DNA of 38,621 nucleotides. Source: Nocardia brasiliensis IFM 10847 (GTDB lineage Bacteria; Actinomycetota; Actinomycetes; Mycobacteriales; Mycobacteriaceae). Positions within the stretch are counted from its first letter, which is position 1. Each line of letters starts with the position of its first letter. Made by a program: the position numbers and the translations under genes. Shown one piece after another: positions 34,432 through 38,621 of the stretch. Under the pieces are notes generated by a model. The model had not been told where the DNA came from. It saw only the letters and a program-made list of their open reading frames with translations, and ran no database searches. The stretch is from assembly GCF_000710915.1 (NCBI RefSeq), contig NZ_BAUA01000215.1, positions 1 through 38,621 on the forward strand, given 5' to 3'.

Positions 34432-35058
34432 ATGATGACCAGCCCTGCACAGCCAAGTGGTATGGTGCTTGCCATGGGCGACGAGTTGGGCGCCAGCGAG
34501 ACCGTGAACCGTGCGAGAGTCGAGTCGGCTGGACAGCGGTTCGGACGGCAGCTGAAGGCGTTCCGGCAGCGAAATCTTCCCGATGAGCTGATCACGCACC
34601 AGCACATCCATGACCTCGGGGGTCCTACACGAAATGTTCAGTCCCGGATCGAGAGCGGGCAAGTCGACACGATAAGCGCCACCACGGAGGCGAAGTACAA
34701 CCGCGCGCTCGAGGCGCTGGGGCTGGCAGCCGGAAGCGCAACTGCCGCACTGCATCACGGCGGCACGCTCGGGGCTTCCCCGGCGGATGAAACCGCCGAG
34801 ACCGTCGTGCCCGACGATGTCGAAAGCGGCGTGGACGCGTTGCAGAACTTGGCCCGCAAGCATCGATCGGTCGTGGACCTCGTGACCGAACTAGACCGGC
34901 TCGGCATCGAGTTGAAACGCGCACGCAGCCACACCGAGGGCTATCAGCTGGTCTTCCCGAAGACCGCGATCGATCGCCTGTTACAGGCGCTACAGAACAC
35001 GGCCGAACCCGCACAGCCTGGGCGCGAGTCCGACCGAGACGACCATCCGCAGACCTAG
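34432..35058 (+). CDS. Small regulator-like protein with XRE-like N-terminus
   Basis: The roughly 208-residue soluble protein has an N-terminal half that looks like a helix-turn-helix domain: G-Q-R-F-G-R-Q-L-K-A-F-R-Q, then H-Q-H-I-H-D-L-G-G, R-N-V-Q-S-R-I-E-S-G and K-Y-N-R-A-L-E-A-L-G-L. The pattern of a recognition helix followed by (I/L)-E-x-G recalls XRE-type repressors. The C-terminal part is helical and charged, with V-D-L-V-T-E-L-D-R-L-G-I-E-L-K-R. In-frame ATGs at 34432, 34435, 34462 and 34474 make the start uncertain. It is transcribed away from the PKS operon and upstream of an ImmA/IrrE-like gene, the usual partner of XRE repressors, though 646 bases separate them. Confidence 0.6.
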   Translation: MMTSPAQPSGMVLAMGDELGASETVNRARVESAGQRFGRQLKAFRQRNLPDELITHQHIHDLGGPTRNVQSRIESGQVDTISATTEAKYNRALEALGLAAGSATAALHHGGTLGASPADETAETVVPDDVESGVDALQNLARKHRSVVDLVTELDRLGIELKRARSHTEGYQLVFPKTAIDRLLQALQNTAEPAQPGRESDRDDHPQT

Positions 35059-35704
35059 CCGCCGAAGCAACGGGTCATGGACGTACGCACCCTCGAGACA
35101 TGCCGGACGACCCGAGGATGCGGATCGGGGACCGTCCATGCGGGTCGCGTGACGCGACATCGGTTGAAAAATAAAGTATTTCGGCGAACCACGGATACGA
35201 TCGCCCGGTATCGCCTACGCGCGCAACGGTTCCGGCGGCCGCCGGACCACGCACCCGGCCGCCTGGTGAAAACCGGTCGGCATCGCGTTGTTTCGTGGTC
35301 CGGCGAAAACTCCCCTGCACCCTGCCCTGCCGCCCGAGGTCGTGGCGCCGCCGCCCGTACCACCAGGACCGATCGCGTCCCTCCGACGGCGCCGATGCCG
35401 AATCTTGCGTTACTGTTGACCCATATCGGCCCAGGTCAAAGTGACAATCTGGAACTTCTGGCCGCGGAATTACAGCTACGCGAAGCCCGGGTGACAGGTA
35501 GGGTATATGCCAGCCCGGCAAGTCGACGATGGTGAGTCGATGTGTGTCGACATGCCGGTCCGCTGAAGGCATCCGGGACGATGGACGACGTCGCACTCCC
35601 GTTGAAACGGACGACTTCGACGAACAATATCGTGCCGGTGGCAACGATGCCGCTGTGGTGCGCGATAACAAGGTGGGATCTCCAGGTGCTCGGGGGAGGA
35701 AATC
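35059..35704 (+). other. Intergenic stretch upstream of the ImmA/IrrE-like unit
   Basis: No convincing gene lies here; a 152-codon plus-strand frame (35077-35535) has an Arg-rich shadow composition and no ribosome site. The stretch holds an AT-rich island (TTGAAAAATAAAGTATTT, 35164-35181), an inverted repeat TTGACC-N12-GGTCAA (35416-35439) and, at its end, the ribosome site of the 41-codon ORF. The promoter of that unit probably lies here. Confidence 0.45.
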
Positions 35705-35830
35705 GTGAACGCATACGATCTGCATTCCACCGGCCTCGACGCAGCAGCTCTTACCAGCGGTAATGCCGACGGGTCGGACCTCACTGGCGCGGATCGCCTC
35801 ACTCGAACGAGGAGGCAAGTGACATGTTGA
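35705..35830 (+). CDS. 41-residue small protein coupled to the ImmA/IrrE-like gene
   Basis: A GTG at 35705 follows a strong ribosome site (GGGGGAGG, five bases before the start). The frame runs 41 codons to a TGA at 35828-35830, overlapping the next gene's ATG (35824) by seven bases. The product begins M-N-A-Y-D-L-H-S-T-G-L-D and ends R-T-R-R-Q-V-T-C. It has no recognisable family. It may be a leader peptide for coupling or a genuine small protein, perhaps a substrate or partner of the protease. Confidence 0.5.
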   Translation: MNAYDLHSTGLDAAALTSGNADGSDLTGADRLTRTRRQVTC

Positions 35831-36366
35831 AACTGTTCCGGCGCAAGGCCTCCACCCTCACGTGGAAGCCCACTCGCGGCAAGACCTCGACGCGGGCTCG
35901 CCTGCAAGCGCTGGTCGACAGTCTCGAGTTGCCGACGGACTGGACCATCGAGGAGTTCATCGCGTGCGTCGAACGCACGCGCGGGCGGCGCATCGTGCGG
36001 TTGCTGCTGCCGCCCACCGCACCGGTGGGACTGTGCGGACTGTGGCTGGCCTGCAAGGACTACGACGTGATCTTCCTCAGGCAGTCCTCGGACCCGGCGG
36101 TCGAATTGCACGTGGCCCTGCACGAGGTCAGCCACATGCTGCTCGGCCACGGCCAGGACACCTCGCTGTCCTCGGTCGAATGGAAGACGCTGACCAGTGA
36201 GGTCGCGTTGAACGACGCCATCGACCTGTCCATGGTCCGCGCCGCCCGCGGCGCCTCGAGCTACGCCTCGGTCGAAGAATACGAAGCCGAGCTGCTGGCG
36301 ACCCTGATCAGCTTCCGCGCGCGGACCGTCGGACCGCGCCGCGACCCGATGTTGAGAGAGTTGTGA
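35824..36366 (+). CDS. ImmA/IrrE-like metalloprotease
   Basis: The 180-residue protein carries the zinc motif H-E-V-S-H-M-L-L-G-H (H100, E101, H104), followed about 50 residues later by Y-E-A-E-L-L-A-T-L, which can supply the third ligand Glu. This is the ImmA/IrrE (COG2856-like) arrangement, whose members cut or inactivate XRE-type repressors in mobile elements and in stress regulation. The ATG at 35824 has an excellent ribosome site (AGGAGG, eight bases upstream) and overlaps the small ORF. A MAB_1171c-like membrane protein gene follows after three bases. I recall this pairing as common in actinobacteria; its role is not settled. Confidence 0.8.
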   Translation: MLKLFRRKASTLTWKPTRGKTSTRARLQALVDSLELPTDWTIEEFIACVERTRGRRIVRLLLPPTAPVGLCGLWLACKDYDVIFLRQSSDPAVELHVALHEVSHMLLGHGQDTSLSSVEWKTLTSEVALNDAIDLSMVRAARGASSYASVEEYEAELLATLISFRARTVGPRRDPMLREL

Positions 36367-36369
36367 CGC

Positions 36370-37581
36370 ATGTGGCCGAACACCCACCTGTCGCCCTGGA
36401 TCACCATCTCGGCAACGGTGTTCATCGTCGCCATCACCCTGATCCGGCTGGCGTCGACCCTGCACACGACGCTGTTCGGCCGCTTGATCAACACCCTGCT
36501 CGGCTTCGACGCCGCGGCGGCGCTGCTGCGTGAACCGGTCATCGCGCGGCAGGTGGCGAAGGTCGTCCCCGGCGGCCTGCCCACGGTGTTCGACGCCTGG
36601 CACTGGCTGACGGTGACCGCCTGGGCCTTCGGCCTCGGGATGGCGCTGCTGCACGAGAACGGCCCGGTCCGCTACCGCACCCAGTTCAAGGTCGTGCTGG
36701 GTCTTTCCGCCGCGATCGGCTTGATATTCCTCGCGCTCAGTGCGCCTGCCCGGGCCCACGGCCTGACGTCCATCGCCGAATACGGCGGCTGGCGTTTCGG
36801 CATCTACATCGGACTGTATTCGGCCCTGCCCGTGATCGTTTCCGGGTACTACTACGTCTTGAAGGTCCGCGGCACGGTGTGGCGGACGAACACACTGTGG
36901 GAACGATTCACCGTCGCCGCCCTCGTCTGCTTCGGTGTCGCCAGCTCACTGCCCGTCTTTTTGATGGCGATCGCCGCGGCGGCGGATGCCATCGGCGTGG
37001 GCAATGCGTTCACGCACAGTATCTTCGAACTCGTCGCCGACGGATTCACCTCGGGCGAGCCCGGGTTGTTCGTGTTCGCCGCCCTGGTCATGGTGTATGT
37101 CCCGTCCTCGGCGCAGGCGATCGTGCAGTTGCTGCGGCTCGATCGAGAATCGCGCGCCGCGCGCCGGGTGTACCCGATCTGGCGCGACCTCACCGCCGCC
37201 GCGCCGCAGGTCGTTTTCCGGCTCAAACGCGCAGACAGCTGGAATGTCTCACCGCAGGAACGATTGCACCGCAGGCGAATGGAAATCCACGATGCGGCCG
37301 AAATCGTCGCCAGATACGTCCTGCCGCTGCCGACGCCGGTCGACGAACTGATCGAGAACACCGTCATCGAAGACGAACAGGAACATATCCGAATGGTCGC
37401 CGAATTGGTGCTCGCCGCGCGCAGGCTCGCCGACGGTGCCGAGGCGGCGGGCGAGCCGACCGCACGCGGGACCGACGTCCCGGACGAGCAGACCCTGGTC
37501 CGGTTGTGGCAGCACGCGAAATCCCTGCTGCACGCGACGGATCTCACCACGACGATCCGAACACCAATCAGCACACCATGA
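36370..37581 (+). CDS. MAB_1171c-like integral membrane protein with cytoplasmic domain
   Basis: The 403-residue protein has about seven hydrophobic segments in its first 260 residues (for example I-T-I-S-A-T-V-F-I-V-A-I-T-L-I). A soluble C-terminal domain follows, starting near V-Y-P-I-W-R-D-L-T, with R-L-H-R-R-R-M-E-I-H-D-A-A-E and the helix A-E-L-V-L-A-A-R-R-L-A. The layout matches the MAB_1171c / DUF6545 putative transporters. Gene order with an ImmA/IrrE-like protease supports the call. No substrate or signal is known, and a sensor role at the membrane for the protease is only a suggestion. The start is three bases after the protease stop. Confidence 0.72.
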   Translation: MWPNTHLSPWITISATVFIVAITLIRLASTLHTTLFGRLINTLLGFDAAAALLREPVIARQVAKVVPGGLPTVFDAWHWLTVTAWAFGLGMALLHENGPVRYRTQFKVVLGLSAAIGLIFLALSAPARAHGLTSIAEYGGWRFGIYIGLYSALPVIVSGYYYVLKVRGTVWRTNTLWERFTVAALVCFGVASSLPVFLMAIAAAADAIGVGNAFTHSIFELVADGFTSGEPGLFVFAALVMVYVPSSAQAIVQLLRLDRESRAARRVYPIWRDLTAAAPQVVFRLKRADSWNVSPQERLHRRRMEIHDAAEIVARYVLPLPTPVDELIENTVIEDEQEHIRMVAELVLAARRLADGAEAAGEPTARGTDVPDEQTLVRLWQHAKSLLHATDLTTTIRTPISTP

Positions 37582-37787
37582 TTCACGACGGAGGGCGCCG
37601 AACGCAGCCCGTGGCATCGCGCACGCGATTCGGCGTGCGGCGGGCGGTGCACTGTGGTGTAATCGGTCAATTCCCGCCGCCGAATCATTCGGTGGCAGTG
37701 CGCATTCCGAGGGTCGGCCCACCGTCGGAAAGTCGACCGCGCAGGTCCCTCACCCGGACGCGCCTCTCAGTCAAGTAAAGGTGAACC

Positions 37788-38621
37788 ATGGCATCGAACG
37801 ATCAGGTGAGCACGGCGTCCCCGAATGTTCTCATCGTCGGCACCGGATTCGCCGGTGTCGCGATGGCGATCAAGCTGCTGGAGGCGGGCGAGCGCGATTT
37901 CGTCATCCTCGAGAAGGCCGACGGCGTGGGCGGAGTATGGCGCGAGAACACCTATCCGGGCTGCGGTTGCGACATCATGTCGATGATGTACTCGTACTCC
38001 TTTGCGCCGCATACCGGTTGGAGCCGAATGTATGCTCCGCAGCCGGAAATCCTCGACTACATCAAACGAGTCGTCAAAGACTACGGGATCGAGCCCTATA
38101 TCCGCTTCCGCTCCGAGGCGGTGTCCTATGAATTCGATGCCGCCACGGACCGGTGGGTGGTCCGCACCGCCGACGGGGAGGAGTATCGGCCCCGGGCCGT
38201 GGTCGCCGCGCACGGCGCGCTGCACGTGCCGAACATCCCGGAGTTCAAGGGGCGGGAGAGCTTCACCGGGCCGGTTTTCCATTCCGCGCAGTGGGATCAC
38301 TCGGTGGACCTGACCGGCAAGCGGGTCGCGGTGATCGGCACCGGCTCCAGCGGCGTGCAGCTGGCGCCCCAGATCGCCGGTACCGCAGCCCATGTCGAGG
38401 TGTTCCAGCGGTCCGCGCACTGGGTGATGCCGAAGATGGACCGTCCGGTCAGCAACGTCGAACAGCGCATGTTCAAGGCCTTCCCCGGCCTCATGAAGAT
38501 CTACCGCAACTTCGCCTTCTGGCTGCACGAGGCGCCGGTCTACGGTTACTTCCACCCCCGCTGGAACTTTCTGCTGAAGTTCGTGGCGCTGCACCATCTG
38601 AAGAAGCAGGTGCCCGACCCC
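37788..38621 (+). CDS. Baeyer-Villiger-type flavin monooxygenase, N-terminal part
   Basis: The first 278 residues are present; the gene runs off the window. FAD motif G-T-G-F-A-G (18-23), the BVMO fingerprint F-x-G-x-x-x-H-x-x-x-W-D as F159-T-G-P-V-F-H165-S-A-Q-W169-D170, and the NADPH motif G-T-G-S-S-G (184-189) are all intact. The Y-P-G-C-G-C-D-I segment replaces the more usual Y-P-G-C-A-C-D. Such enzymes insert oxygen next to ketones. ATG at 37788 follows AAAGGTG. A 206-base gap separates it from the membrane protein gene, so it probably has its own promoter. A role in tailoring the PKS product is possible but there is no operon link. Confidence 0.9.
   Translation, partial: MASNDQVSTASPNVLIVGTGFAGVAMAIKLLEAGERDFVILEKADGVGGVWRENTYPGCGCDIMSMMYSYSFAPHTGWSRMYAPQPEILDYIKRVVKDYGIEPYIRFRSEAVSYEFDAATDRWVVRTADGEEYRPRAVVAAHGALHVPNIPEFKGRESFTGPVFHSAQWDHSVDLTGKRVAVIGTGSSGVQLAPQIAGTAAHVEVFQRSAHWVMPKMDRPVSNVEQRMFKAFPGLMKIYRNFAFWLHEAPVYGYFHPRWNFLLKFVALHHLKKQVPDP

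Noticed and set aside
35077..35535. A 152-codon plus-strand frame between the regulator and protease genes
   Set aside because: Its composition is Arg/Thr-rich without a ribosome site, and AT-rich and inverted-repeat elements suggest promoter DNA.

Overview
The window is strongly GC-rich, gene-dense DNA with tightly overlapping operons (ATGA/GTGA junctions), several GTG and TTG starts, and actinobacterial families: a FATP-type FadD, a MAB_1171c-like membrane protein, a PPOX/F420-type fragment and an oligopeptide ABC importer. It looks like an actinomycete of the Mycobacteriales, plausibly Nocardia. That is inferred from gene content only. No tRNA, rRNA, CRISPR array, transposase or att site was recognised.

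Left edge (1-4.9 kb): the 3' end of a gene (possibly a P450) and a membrane-anchored M61 peptidase converge on a perfect 16-bp hairpin. Next come a broken PPOX-family gene, a cold-shock protein overlapping a 73-codon ORF with a strong hairpin in its leader, and a small ORF downstream of an hsp20 gene that carries a CIRCE-like operator.

Region A (4.9-17.5 kb): two divergent operons share a 281-bp intergenic region. The leftward one encodes an NTF2/SnoaL-like protein, a flavin-dependent halogenase-like protein with an intact GWxWxIP motif, a TTC38-like TPR protein, a TauD/TfdA dioxygenase and a complete oligopeptide ABC importer. The rightward one encodes a pantothenate synthetase homologue (PanC), an NRDE/TANGO2-like Ntn hydrolase and a P1/DmpA-type peptidase. 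Since this last family can release N-terminal beta-amino acids, peptide import, beta-alanine release and PanC could form one pathway (inference).

Region B (17.5-33.8 kb): a leftward LuxR-type regulator coupled to a CPA2 antiporter lies downstream of a terminator that closes a six-gene leftward operon. That operon encodes a very large single-module polyketide synthase (KS-AT-DH-cMT-ER-KR-ACP-TE), a second halogenase-like flavoprotein, an SDR, a FATP-type acyl-CoA ligase, an alpha/beta hydrolase and a hotdog thioesterase. The PKS has the order of a fungal-type highly reducing iterative synthase plus a TE. Its frame is broken in the KR domain by one extra base near 26891, either a real lesion or a sequencing error.

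Right edge (33.8-38.6 kb): a repeat-rich upstream region, a small regulator-like protein, a 41-codon ORF overlapping an ImmA/IrrE-like metalloprotease gene, a MAB_1171c-like membrane protein, and the 5' part of a Baeyer-Villiger-type monooxygenase that runs off the window.
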